Below are positions 45,869 through 56,316 of a DNA stretch of 64,000 nucleotides, in pieces. How positions within the stretch are numbered: position 1 is the stretch's first letter; each line of letters starts with the position of its first letter. The DNA comes from Prostheceraeus crozeri. Lineage: Eukaryota > Platyhelminthes > Polycladida > Euryleptidae. The translations under genes and the position numbers were made by a program. A model generated the notes under the pieces. The model did not search any database and was not told where the DNA came from. It worked only from the letters and a program-made list of their open reading frames with translations. Location of the stretch: the NCBI GenBank assembly GCA_907163375.1, contig CAJQUW010001853.1, positions 185,986 to 249,985 on the forward strand, read 5' to 3'.

Positions 45869-46657
45869 TTACTCGGTAAACAATTGTTCGATAACTCTTT
45901 CATGAATTTTTTTATCAATATTAATTGTGATAAATCCATAATCTTTTGACCAAGCATTATTACACGATTGTTTAAATTCATCTTTATCTCTTATACATAA
46001 ATCTCTTAACAAATCACTTAAGTTTCTTGCATTTATTTCAAATAGTATAAATATATTTGCATTCTTTCTAATAACACTTCCATCTAATGAATACATACTT
46101 TGTGTTAAATAAAATACACTACAGTTATTATGTCTACCTCTTGTGAAATAATTTCTTTGAACTGACTGATTTCTGTCATTAACACAATCATCAAAAATTA
46201 CACAATGTTTCATTGTTTTATCTAGTTTACTAGGATCTTGCATATTACCACTATCATCTATTAATTGTATTTTTATATGTTTATTTTTATTGGATTCAAC
46301 TAATTGTTTATTTTTTGCTGCTTCTTCACACCACAAATTTATTTCTTCTTCATATTCAGATTTTTCATATTCTTCGAATAGAGAAGCAATTGCTGTTCTT
46401 GTAAGATTATTTTCAAATCCATATTTTAAAAATTGATAGACGGGTTGTTCTGCCGTTGTTGTATAAATTATAAGATTGTTATAATCCAAAAAATTTGGAG
46501 TCGTTAAAATTTTAAATAATAGATATGTTTTTCCACATCCTGATCTTCCACAAATAACTGACAAAACTTTATTAGATAAATTTGGATGATGATTAAATTT
46601 AAGTTTTTTTTTATTTAAAGTCATTTCATTCATTTTTAAAGTAATAAATTCATCCAT
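45869..46657 (-). CDS. Polinton packaging ATPase (FtsK/HerA, A32-like)
   Basis: This 262-residue P-loop ATPase is predicted to drive DNA into the capsid. Walker A is GRSGCGKT near residue 36 and Walker B is HCVIFDDC near residue 150, followed by the RNYFTRGRHNNCSVFYLTQS segment typical of A32-like packaging ATPases. Size and motifs match Polinton, virophage and adenovirus-like relatives. It is convergent to the left-end gene and lies directly before the penton gene on the same strand, consistent with a morphogenesis block. Confidence 0.9.
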   Translation of the reverse strand: MDEFITLKMNEMTLNKKKLKFNHHPNLSNKVLSVICGRSGCGKTYLLFKILTTPNFLDYNNLIIYTTTAEQPVYQFLKYGFENNLTRTAIASLFEEYEKSEYEEEINLWCEEAAKNKQLVESNKNKHIKIQLIDDSGNMQDPSKLDKTMKHCVIFDDCVNDRNQSVQRNYFTRGRHNNCSVFYLTQSMYSLDGSVIRKNANIFILFEINARNLSDLLRDLCIRDKDEFKQSCNNAWSKDYGFITINIDKKIHERVIEQLFTE

Positions 46658-46835
46658 TATTGAATTAGTGTTTTTAAAAACAAAAAAATAAAAATTTTAA
46701 TTTAAGTTTATTTTTTTTGTTTCTAATAATAAGATTAATAAGATTAATAAGATTAATAAGATTAATAATGAAAAATGATAAAAAAATTAAACTTCTCTAT
46801 TGTAGCGTAAAAGTTTATACCTCTCGAACGGGAGT

Positions 46836-47624
46836 TTATACCTCCCGTACCAAAAGATCTATCATAATCTCTTCACCTCCAAAATTTATTTCTTGTCCTT
46901 TTTCATCAGTGATTCTAATGCCAATGTTGTTAATAGTTTTTCTTGTAATAGGAAAATATATTAATGTTTGTGGAAATACATTTAATCTATAACCAATGGG
47001 TACAGTAAAAGCTGGAAAACTGAATATTAAATTTGACAATTTACCATTTATATATCCTCCTTCAATAATGTCACAATGTACAACAATTGAATTTATTTCA
47101 GTTATTTTTGGAATCTTCTCACCTAAATGATAACCTTGACTATAGGTTTGTTTATTAAATCCTAATAGCTTTGACAATGATCTATCATGATTAAAATCAA
47201 CTTGATGATTTTCGTCTAAAGTAAGAGAAAATTTATTAACTGCCGGTTCAACTGCAAAATGTAATTGTTTCTTATCTTTAAATGGTATACCTAAATGTCT
47301 CTTAATTTCATTTGATATTGATTCAACTTCGTAAGAACCAGGAAGAAAAGTTAATATTTTCCATGTTTTGCCTTTATCAGTAGAATATCTAAATTGATCA
47401 TTCACATCTTTGATAACGTTTTGAATAGTGTTAAATGTGGAGAAACTAGTCAATGCAATTTGATAATTTTTATTTTGTTCCAAATGTAGAATGGGTTCTA
47501 AATTACAAGTGTGTGATGAAGTAGTTGTTATAATTTTTAACGTCGTACTAAATTTTGATGAACCCAAAATCTCTGTTAAATTTTGTAAATGATTATTAAT
47601 TTTGTCTAAATCTGCTGAACACAT
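46836..47624 (-). CDS. Polinton minor capsid (penton-like) protein
   Basis: This 262-residue protein matches the pattern of Polinton minor capsid proteins, the single jelly-roll pentons at capsid vertices. The C-terminal half holds the recognisable stretch KLSNLIFSFPAFTVPIGYRL, FPITRKTINNIGIRITDEKG and NFGGEEIMIDLLVRE. Mid-protein it has FLPGSYEVESISNEI. It lies between the packaging ATPase and an unknown protein on the same strand. The assignment is from sequence pattern; a structure prediction would settle it. Confidence 0.8.
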   Translation of the reverse strand: MCSADLDKINNHLQNLTEILGSSKFSTTLKIITTTSSHTCNLEPILHLEQNKNYQIALTSFSTFNTIQNVIKDVNDQFRYSTDKGKTWKILTFLPGSYEVESISNEIKRHLGIPFKDKKQLHFAVEPAVNKFSLTLDENHQVDFNHDRSLSKLLGFNKQTYSQGYHLGEKIPKITEINSIVVHCDIIEGGYINGKLSNLIFSFPAFTVPIGYRLNVFPQTLIYFPITRKTINNIGIRITDEKGQEINFGGEEIMIDLLVREV

Positions 47625-47680
47625 TTTTAAACTAAAAAATTAAATAAATATTTTTTTATGAAATATTTTTTTATAAAAAA

Positions 47681-48517
47681 TTAGAAACAACATATTTCAG
47701 CTACACTTTTATAATCCTCTTCATTTAGAATCTTCTTTTCTAACAGTCTTTTCAATATAGCATGAATTTCATTGAAACTAGAATTATGTCCTTCTTTTAT
47801 TGCAGATATTAAAATATTTAATCTATTTAGTAATTCTTGCGGATCATCTGGTAAAAATATGGTTGTTTCTGTTTTCTGTTTTTTTGTTTTCTGTTTTTCA
47901 GATAAACCTTTCCCTACTTTAACTCCCGTTGATAATAAATTTTCTAATTGTTTATAACGTCTAAGAGTTTTTACTGTGCCAACTCTATCTAATATAGTTT
48001 TATATTTTATTAGATCTTCTACAGCATAATTTTTTAAATCTGCTCCTCTTAAAAGATCAACAAAATTTCTATCTAAACTAATAGGTTTTTTATCTGGAGT
48101 AAAAATTAATCCTCGTAAAGGTTGTGGAAATATTTCTTTACCACCAAGATAAAATCTTGCAAATAATTTTTTATCTAAAAAGAAAGTAGAATGTTCGAAT
48201 AACATAGATTTTGGTAATTTTTTATCTATGTTTGCCTCTAATAAACCATAGTCATCTAATAGTGTTTTAAGTACAGGATCCGCTATATCAACACGTTTTT
48301 CATTAAGTTCCTTTTCAAGAATTTTAAATGGTTCGACAGTTTTTTCATAATCAGTTTTTACTTCTTCAGTTATTTTTAATTTATCAAACATATCAGATTG
48401 AATACCAGCTTTTGTCATTCTATGTTGAAGATGATTTTCTTTCATAATATTTCTTTGTTTTATTAATTCGTCTAATTGTTTTATTCTTTTAAAATTATCA
48501 GCTCTAACTTTATCCAT
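47681..48517 (-). CDS. Polinton conserved protein of unknown function
   Basis: This 278-residue protein begins MDKVRADNFKRIKQLDELIKQR, a basic helical segment also found, with small changes, at the start of the 57-residue gene at 57348. A middle region (FARFYLGGKEIFPQPLRGLI, NFVDLLRGADLKNYAVEDL) is followed by a Lys-rich linker and a helical C-terminus. No enzymatic motif is visible. Its position beside the penton gene suggests a structural or DNA-associated virion role, but this is inference. Confidence 0.75.
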   Translation of the reverse strand: MDKVRADNFKRIKQLDELIKQRNIMKENHLQHRMTKAGIQSDMFDKLKITEEVKTDYEKTVEPFKILEKELNEKRVDIADPVLKTLLDDYGLLEANIDKKLPKSMLFEHSTFFLDKKLFARFYLGGKEIFPQPLRGLIFTPDKKPISLDRNFVDLLRGADLKNYAVEDLIKYKTILDRVGTVKTLRRYKQLENLLSTGVKVGKGLSEKQKTKKQKTETTIFLPDDPQELLNRLNILISAIKEGHNSSFNEIHAILKRLLEKKILNEEDYKSVAEICCF

Positions 48518-48681
48518 TTTTATATGATAATTTTTTATTATTATTTTATTTTATAATATTTTATTTTATAATATTTTATTTTATAATATTTTATTTTATA
48601 ATATTTTATTTTTATAATATTTTATTTTTATAATATTTTATATTGTTATATTGTTAAATATAGAAAATAGAAATTAGAAAA
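48518..48681. repeat. AT-only tandem array
   Basis: TAATATTTTATTT-type units of about 13-15 bp repeat about eight times upstream of the gene ending at 47681 and downstream of the polymerase. This is the promoter region of the former and the 3' region of the latter. Confidence 0.75.
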
Positions 48682-51600
48682 TTAAAAAGGTTCAGTAGTT
48701 ATTCCATCAGGTAAAATTTTTCTTTTATCATCAAATGGATCTAATGCTAATTTATGTTCTTCTTTTAAATACATTTTATGTTTCTTTGAATTAAGTCTAT
48801 AATTACATGCCGTTTTTATTTCATTATTAAATAATGCATTTTTATAATCTTGAAATGTTATTTGATTAGCCACTGATGCCTTTGAAATTCCTTTTAATGT
48901 TTTATGTGTTTTAATATTTTTAGTTGTATCATAACAGTAACATTTAGATTTTAAAAATATAGCTTCTGTTATGAAATCTTCATTTCCTTCTAATTCATCT
49001 TTTACTTTACATAAATCAGAAGAATGAATAATATCTTTTATTTTATTAATTTCTTTATCTAGTGAAGAACCATATGGTACTGTTAATTCTAAGAAAATAG
49101 AATCGGTATCTGTAAAGTGTAATTTATAGTTTTTGCCATAAGCAGGTGCTAAATAATCATATATAAAACTATACATAAATAGTTTAGCTAATTCTAATAT
49201 AGTGAAACCAATGAAATTAAACTTATCATGTTTTACAATGCTTCTTCTTAGATGAACAGCACAAAGTTCATCACTGAATCTAGTAGTTCTTTTATATGTA
49301 GGTTTCCTTGTTAAATTTTGAAATCTATCTCTATCATAAACTATTTCAATATTTTGTCTATTACGCACATTTTCTAAAGTCTTACCATAAAATGCATTAT
49401 TCATTAATTTGAAGAAAACGTTTCCAAAATCATCTTTATTTCTTTTAGCTATTTTACGTTTTTCAATATTGAACTCTATATAATTTTTTAACCATTTAGA
49501 TTTTCTATACTCTAGTTTTCGATGTATTTTTGTGAGAATCATTCCATGATCTAAATACCAATCTAGCATTCTTCCTTCAACTACATACTTTCCTTTATTA
49601 CCTTGTGTTAACATAAGTTTTTTTGTTGGTCTGTATTTTTTCGGTATTATAGATTTTTGATAATCTGAAAAATCTTCTATATTGGGAATTTTGTTTTCTG
49701 GACAGAAAGGATAATATTTTGTTGCTTCTTTTATATAATCAGGGTATACTAAATCAACTTCATATACATAACCAAAATTATTTTCACCATCATATGTTCT
49801 TTGATAAACAAGATTATTACACCATGTCATTTCACCTGTTGGTAATTCTTGTATCATGCAAGAAGAATATAAGCTATTAAAATCATAATATAATAAATAG
49901 TTTTCTCTCATGAATTCATCAATTGCATTTTCACGTTCTACTCCTTCTCGTTTCGTTCGAAAAATTTCTAATATTTTTTCTTTTTCTTCTGGAGATAAAG
50001 GTTTCATTATTCCATATTCTTGTGGATTTACTTTCTTATTATAACATTTAACATATCTATTACCTAAAACTGATGAAACTCCACCTCTAATTCCAGATTC
50101 AAAAAATAATAATTTATCATATGTATTTTCTTTATAATGTTTAAGTTTAACATTTGTATGTTTTAATCCTGCTAACCATGTTAAACCTGGTGTAGAATAA
50201 CAATAACATGGATCTATTCCGTAATATTCTAAACACATGTCACGAAAGTTTTCGAAAAGATCAGCTAGTATTAATACATCTATCTGTAGATATTTCATTG
50301 TATAATCATACATTGTTTTACAATTTAACTCTCTCCAATTCTTTTCAGCTTCTGCATAGTCTTCGTCTGATAATTGTGATTGTTTTAATGTTGATTTAAA
50401 TTTATTTATTGGAGGAAGTTGTTCTTCTTCCATAATTTTATTCACAGAATTAAAATCAGTCTTCGACTGTGAACCACAGGTTTTATCTCCAGTTATATCA
50501 GTCTTCGACTGTGAGCCGCAGGCTATATACTCATACGGAAATATTCCTTTTAAAGGTTTTAAATTATATTTATTTAATATTTTACATTGTTCAGGTTTCA
50601 AAGTTTTTCACATAACATCTAATGAATAAGGAGTAAAAAATCTAAATGCATCTAAAATTCTAATACAACCTAATTGCATTGAAAAATATTCTTCTTCTTG
50701 TTTACATAGTACATTTATTTTTTGTTGTTGTAATTTTTCAGATGAAAATAAATCTTTCATTACTAGATGGAAATCATATTTAGAACCATTATAGAAATAT
50801 AAAGGAACAAAGTTATATTTAAATTTGTTAGCATTAAGATTACAAGAATTATGTGCTGCACCTCTATATAATCCATTTAGATGATCATGATCTTTTACTT
50901 TATCAATTTACCTCTGCCAGTTTTATATTTATTTGTAAAACCTTTTCCACAGTAATAACAATTTATTTCATCATAAAATTCTTTTCTTTCTTCATCCGTT
51001 AATGGTATCATTGGTTTATTTGTTTCAAGCAATTGTGAAAAACGTCCTTGTAATTCTTCTACTTTCTTTGTAAACATTTCTGAACTGTCTTCACCATAGT
51101 ATTGTAAATATTCTGATTTAAATAATTCAGGATAATTCGAATGAATGTACATTCCCCAACATAATGGTTTTTGTTCAAATAAATATTTTTCTTTACTTTG
51201 TTCAGTTGAACTTTTTCCAGGTGCACTTCTTTCAGGCGCACTTTTTTCAGAATTATAATTTTCAGAATTATAATTTTCAGAATTATAATTTTCAGAATCG
51301 GGTGAAGCCCTGGAACTTTCCGTTCGATTTTGTGTCATATTAACATTATATGCTTCAAAATCACAATAAATAGTAAAGGGTACTTTATTTTTAAAATACC
51401 ATTTATTATATTCTAAATAATCATCTTTTGGAAAAGTATTTTGAACTGCTTCGTTTTGTTGACAATTCTCCAAATGTCTATTCATTTCTTCTAAAGTTCT
51501 AAAACTTGTCATACATTGAAGACAAGGAAAATTTTTATTATCTGAAGTTTTTGTAAATATAGAAACATCTTTACACAATATAAAATGACCCTGATAATAT

Positions 51601-53204
51601 AATATATTCGCTTGTGCTGGTTGTTTTGACTGTTCTAGTTTTTCAAATTCATCTTTATATATTTCATGTGTTTCATTAATTTCTTTTGTAAGATTAAATG
51701 TATTTTGATAATAATTTTGATTTAATATTTGTAGCTGATAAATATATTCTTTATCATATTGTTCTTTATATTGTTGTAGACATTTTTTTAAAGATTCATT
51801 TATTTTTTGTTTGGTTTCATTTTCTTCATTATTTAATTCTTTATTATTTTCTTCATTTAATTTTTGAATTGTTTCTATCTTATTTTGATATTTATGGTGA
51901 TATTCTTGTAGTAACATTTTTGTTTGTTGTTGATAATCTATTTTACATTTTTGTAAACTTTTATTTAAATTTTCTAATTTTTGTTGGTATTCTGAAGATA
52001 AAGATGAATATTTGTAATTATAATCATCAGTACGTCCTTTATAATTATTATGATTAATCATTATTGGTGATAGTGTTTTAACAAGTTCAAATTTTTCAGT
52101 ACATATTATATTTCCTTGGTAAAAAATATTATGATGCATGTAATTTCCTCTATCATTATATACTATTTCTGATTGGCATAAATTTTTATTATTCAAATAA
52201 AATTTTTTTGAATCTGAGTAAAGTGGAGTAATTTTACCAATAGAAACATAATTCACATTTAATTCAAAAACATTTACTTCAATTAAATTTTTATTCTTTT
52301 TATGAAACTTTAGTAACTTATTATAATCATATGGAAATTCATCTAAGCCATCAGAAAGATCAAATTCACTTATGTATTCTTCTTTATTGTAATGACTTAG
52401 TCTTTCTTTATGATATTTTGCAGGATGTAAATGTGCTATAATACTCCACAGAAAACAATAATCATCTTCATTTTTTATGTTGATTAATTGAGGTGAACTG
52501 AAAGGTAAAGGAACATAACTACCACCAGTATTATTTTTATATTTATCAATTACTATTTTCTTAGATATTATTTTAACAAATCTCCAACCAGATTCACGTA
52601 ACTGGGCTTCAATTATACAATTTTCTAATTTAAGTATCATCGATTCAAATATGGGTTGTATATCATTTACATTATGAATTTCTTGCGAATTTGTAAAATG
52701 TCCTTGTATTATTTCTTCAGGAATTCCATCAGGTCCATTTTTTGTATAAAGTACTTCTACATTCATATAACATTTGAAAGATTTCTTAAATATATTATAA
52801 AAGTTGGTTAGAATATCAGAAAAAGTTTTATCGGTTTCATTATATTCAACCGATTCAACCGATTCATTAAATAAATATTTTATATCTGTTACGGCTTCAT
52901 CAAATTCATCTATTTCGTTAAATTCATCAGTATCGCTAAATAAATATTTTATATCTGTTACGGCTTCATCTTCACTATTAAAAAATTTTTTATATTCCGA
53001 ATGTGAATAATCATCAAACATTTTTTTAACTTTTATATCAGTAGGCAATGTTTCTAGATAGTTTTTATAACTATTTAATTTTAATATATTTCCTTCATCA
53101 ACTCGTTCTACATTTTGTAAATGCATTTTACTTTGTAGATGAGATTGATAACTTCTTTTTGTTTGCAATTTTTTTTCACATAAGACACAATAAAATTTTT
53201 TCAT
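48682..53204 (-). CDS. Polinton protein-primed DNA polymerase B (interrupted)
   Basis: This is the replicative polymerase of the element, of the family that starts from a terminal protein. A C2H2-like finger (CVLCEKKLQ...HLQSKMH) opens the protein. A long Gln/Lys/Asn-rich coiled coil follows in the middle. Then come a further CLQC...H..NC finger, the exonuclease motif CDFEAY near 51360, an NGSKYD-type exonuclease motif, the palm motif DFNSLYSS near 49880, NNAFYGKT near 49400 and the catalytic DTDS near 49110. Total size, about 1,500 codons, fits Polinton polymerases. The frame is interrupted about twice, so this copy is probably inactive. Short repeats within it encode CGSQSKTD twice and SENYN three times. 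Confidence 0.93.
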
Positions 53205-53349
53205 TTTTTATTTTTTAAAGAAAAAATTTGTGTTTTAGTTTTTTTTTAAAAAAAAATTTTTGTTTTAATTTTTAGAGAAAAAAAATACTAATATATCTGC
53301 AAAATCGGGCGAAGCCCTAGAACCTTCGGTTTGATTATGATAAATTTGT

Positions 53350-54867
53350 TTAATTATTAAGTATTTCACTTACACCATTTATTAATGGTTTTATATCATT
53401 AAAAGTTTTTTTGGCTTCAACAAATGTAGATTTGGCATCAGAAAATGTAGATTTAACATCAGATATTATTGGTGTTGCTTTTCTTAAAGCGTTTCTAACA
53501 TCATTTATTGCAATTTTTAAATAGTTTAATGTTTCATTATCTTGTAATCTTTTTGGTATTGGTATACCAAATTTTGCATTTAAATAATGATCAAAATAAA
53601 AATAAAATGTATCAGGAATAATTTTTAGTGGTACTTTTGCTTCAGACTCTAAAAAGATAATTATTTGTTCTATAACTTGATTTGATAAATGTTTTGTATT
53701 TGCATACATTCTAATATCAAAATCTTGAGAGTTATTATAGATTTCATGTTCGGTATCTACTAATATATTTAAATCTTTATCATATACTTGCATATGTTCA
53801 CTTATGGTGTCAACACGTATTATTCCATATTTATGATGTGTATAATATGATAAAGGCATATTCATTTTATAATTTTTATTAATATCATTAAAGAATGCTG
53901 CATTATTTTGTGTAGTTGTAAAAAATGTTTGAATGTTTTCTCTAATCTTATTATCTACATCACAAGCTTTATGAGCTAATACAACTATTTGAATATTTTG
54001 ATGTCTTCCTTTTGTAAATATTTCTGACATATTTTTTTGTTTTGATAAACTTGCAACATCATCTAAAATTAATAAAGATTTATTTTCAGGTGTACCAGCA
54101 AAACTTTCCATATCTTGTAACTCATCTAATTGTTTATCATTATAGACGTTTGTAAAAGTTGGCCATTCAGAAGTATGCATACAAAAAATATGTACTTTTG
54201 TTTCGTCCTTATAATATTGGTTTATATATTTTTTAATAAACGTAGTCTTACCACTTCCAGTTTTACCGTAAACAATGAAATGTAAATTTTCTTGATACAT
54301 TTTACCTTGTTTAATATTTTTATTATTAGTTTTATCCTTAATCTTATCTTCCTCAGTCTTCCATCCTTCAAAAGTTTTTTTTTCTTGATTATAAAAAATT
54401 ATTCTCTTTTGTTCCTCTGTTAGAAAGTAACCCCATTGATTTCCAATACATATAACAAGATGATAAATAAAAAATATTAAAATACATGCTAACAATATTT
54501 TTATACAATGAAATTTTAAAAAATTCCAAAGACGTGTAAGATCTGATTGTGGTATTTTTTTATTAAGAGATGAATTAGGGGGTAGTGGCTCTAAATATTT
54601 TTTATCTATATTATTATATATATTTTTATCTATATTATTATTATATTTAGTATTATATATAGGATTTTCTACAATATTATTAATATCTATGAGATTCGGA
54701 TCTTGAGGGGTTAGTGTATCTTGAAACTCAGTGTTATTCATATAATTATTTATTATTTCGTTTATTGCATTAAGAGATTTATGACGACTTAGATTACTTT
54801 TATTACTTTTATTACTTTTAATTATAACCGGTGAATATAAATCTTCCAAATTTTCGTTTTTATTCAT
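53350..54867 (-). CDS. Polinton second P-loop ATPase, membrane-anchored
   Basis: This 505-residue protein has an Asn-rich, probably disordered N-terminus (1-115), a hydrophobic segment (about 120-145, ILLACILIFFIYHLVICI) and then a P-loop ATPase. Walker A is GKTGSGKT (about 203), Walker B is SLLILDDVA, followed by FTKGRHQNIQIVVLAHK, which has the same GRH signature as the packaging ATPase of this element. A C-terminal region of about 150 residues ends in repeated SDVKSTFSDAKSTF-like units. It looks like a diverged paralogue of the packaging ATPase with a membrane anchor; its job (portal, assembly, DNA transfer) is unknown. Confidence 0.8.
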   Translation of the reverse strand: MNKNENLEDLYSPVIIKSNKSNKSNLSRHKSLNAINEIINNYMNNTEFQDTLTPQDPNLIDINNIVENPIYNTKYNNNIDKNIYNNIDKKYLEPLPPNSSLNKKIPQSDLTRLWNFLKFHCIKILLACILIFFIYHLVICIGNQWGYFLTEEQKRIIFYNQEKKTFEGWKTEEDKIKDKTNNKNIKQGKMYQENLHFIVYGKTGSGKTTFIKKYINQYYKDETKVHIFCMHTSEWPTFTNVYNDKQLDELQDMESFAGTPENKSLLILDDVASLSKQKNMSEIFTKGRHQNIQIVVLAHKACDVDNKIRENIQTFFTTTQNNAAFFNDINKNYKMNMPLSYYTHHKYGIIRVDTISEHMQVYDKDLNILVDTEHEIYNNSQDFDIRMYANTKHLSNQVIEQIIIFLESEAKVPLKIIPDTFYFYFDHYLNAKFGIPIPKRLQDNETLNYLKIAINDVRNALRKATPIISDVKSTFSDAKSTFVEAKKTFNDIKPLINGVSEILNN

Positions 54868-55104
54868 TTAATATTTTTAAAATAAAAATTTAGGAATTAT
54901 TATTTTTTAATTCCGGACTCGCATTCTTACACTCTTATGAGTGTTTTTAACCTCTGTAGAACCTCCGGAATGTGTCGGACTTTTTGTTCCTATACTCAAA
55001 AGAAGTATGTTCCGAACCTCTCCTCTCTTCCGGAATGCTTAAGAATATTTTAATAAAATAATATTTTATTCTTTATAAAAAATAATATTTTAATATATAT
55101 AAGA
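54868..55104. other. Polinton intergenic region with GC-rich hairpins
   Basis: This lies between the second ATPase and the tandem array. TTCCGGA elements at about 54912, 54971 and 55038, with CACTC/GAGTG palindromes between, form potential stem-loops in otherwise AT-rich DNA. Confidence 0.5.
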
Positions 55105-55240
55105 TTATTTTAGTTGAAATACAACTATTTTAGTTGAAATACAACTATTTTAGTTGAAATACAACTATTTTAGTTGAAATACAACTATTTTAGTTGAAAT
55201 ACAACTATTTTAGTTGAAATACAACTATTTTAGTTGAAAT
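55105..55240. repeat. 20-bp hairpin tandem array
   Basis: Seven units ending TAGTTGAAAT lie at exact 20-bp spacing. The joined unit AGTTGAAATACAACT can itself form a hairpin. The array begins directly after the stop of the zinc-finger gene, so it may act in transcript ending or as a structural site. Confidence 0.9.
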
Positions 55241-55241
55241 A

Positions 55242-56144
55242 CTAATATAAATTATTATTTTGACATAAATTATTATTTTGACATAAATTATTATTATGTT
55301 GATTATTATGTTGATTATTATGTTGATTAAGTTTTGGACATAGTGTTACATGTCGCTGAAAATTTTTCTTTAATATAATTTTTTGACAACCTCTACATTT
55401 AACTTTTTCTTTTAAACAATCCTTACACTGATATTTACTATCATAAAACTCTGTCTTAGGTTTAGTAATTTGACAACTTGTACATTGTCTTGTAGAACTT
55501 ATACAAGAATTATAATGATTAGTAATTCCTTGATTTGTAAAATATTTATTACAATTACGACATAACTGATCTTTTAATTTATCTTTTTTTTCTTTTTTAA
55601 CCTCTTCTGTTTGTTCGCATAATTTTAAATGACGTGCAAAATTTTTTGATGTTATATTTTTATTACATCCGGAACATATTTTTTTGTTATTACTTTCAAC
55701 AAATTGATTTTTATCAATATAATTATTTTGTGCTACATTATTATTTTGAACAAAAGGATTATTTTGAACAAAAGGATTATTTTGTGCTACATTATTATTT
55801 TGTGCTAAATAATTATTATTATTTTGCCTAGGTGTATTTATTCTAGCAGTATTTTGCCTAGGTGTATTTATTCTAGCAGTATAAAGATTTTGTTCTTTAT
55901 CTGTAATAAATAAATGCTTTAATCTTTGTAATGGTTGCTCTGATTGAATATTATTATACTGAATACTATTATTAGGTTGAATATTATTCTGAATATTATT
56001 AGGTTGAATATTATTAGGTTGTATATTATTAGGTTGTAATTGATTCATATGCATACCACATGGTGTGTTTTTCATATGAGAATATAATAGTGTTTGATTT
56101 AAAAAACGCATATTGCAAACTTGACAAATTTGAGTCATTTCCAT
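55242..56144 (-). CDS. Polinton Asn-rich multi-zinc-finger protein
   Basis: This 300-residue protein has five Cys-rich modules. A C2H2/C2HC finger at the start (CQVCNMRF...HMKNTPC) is followed by CSGCNKNI...HLKLC, CRNCNKYF...HYNSC, a CTSC...CKDC ribbon and CRGCQKII...HVTLC. Between the first and second lies a low-complexity linker of PNNIQ and AQNNPFVQNN repeats, and it ends in QHNN/LCQNNN repeats. It probably binds nucleic acid. It faces away from the fibre-like gene across a shared AT-rich promoter region. I know of no exact match among Polinton core proteins. Confidence 0.8.
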   Translation of the reverse strand: MEMTQICQVCNMRFLNQTLLYSHMKNTPCGMHMNQLQPNNIQPNNIQPNNIQNNIQPNNSIQYNNIQSEQPLQRLKHLFITDKEQNLYTARINTPRQNTARINTPRQNNNNYLAQNNNVAQNNPFVQNNPFVQNNNVAQNNYIDKNQFVESNNKKICSGCNKNITSKNFARHLKLCEQTEEVKKEKKDKLKDQLCRNCNKYFTNQGITNHYNSCISSTRQCTSCQITKPKTEFYDSKYQCKDCLKEKVKCRGCQKIILKKNFQRHVTLCPKLNQHNNQHNNQHNNNLCQNNNLCQNNNLY

Positions 56145-56316
56145 TTTTTTATTTTTATTAGGAAAAATTTTATTTTTTATAATTTATGTATTTTTATAAT
56201 TTATGTATTTTTATAATTTATGTATTTTTATAATATATGTATTTTTATAATTTATGTATTTTTATAATTTATGTATTTTTTATAATCAGAAAAAATTTTA
56301 TTTTTATTGTTTAAAA
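56145..56316. promoter_or_regulatory. Divergent AT-rich promoter region with 17-bp repeats
   Basis: Six or so copies of TTTATGTATTTTTATAA lie between the zinc-finger gene (leftward) and the coiled-coil gene (rightward). TATA-like sequence recurs in each unit. It is the only spacer between the two transcription blocks, so a bidirectional promoter is likely. Confidence 0.55.

Noticed and set aside
51698-52057. Plus-strand frame of 119 codons within the polymerase
   Set aside because: Phe/Tyr/Ile-rich antisense shadow of the polymerase coiled coil.
55105-55240. Regular repeat array considered as CRISPR
   Set aside because: Units are directly tandem without unique spacers and the DNA is eukaryotic.
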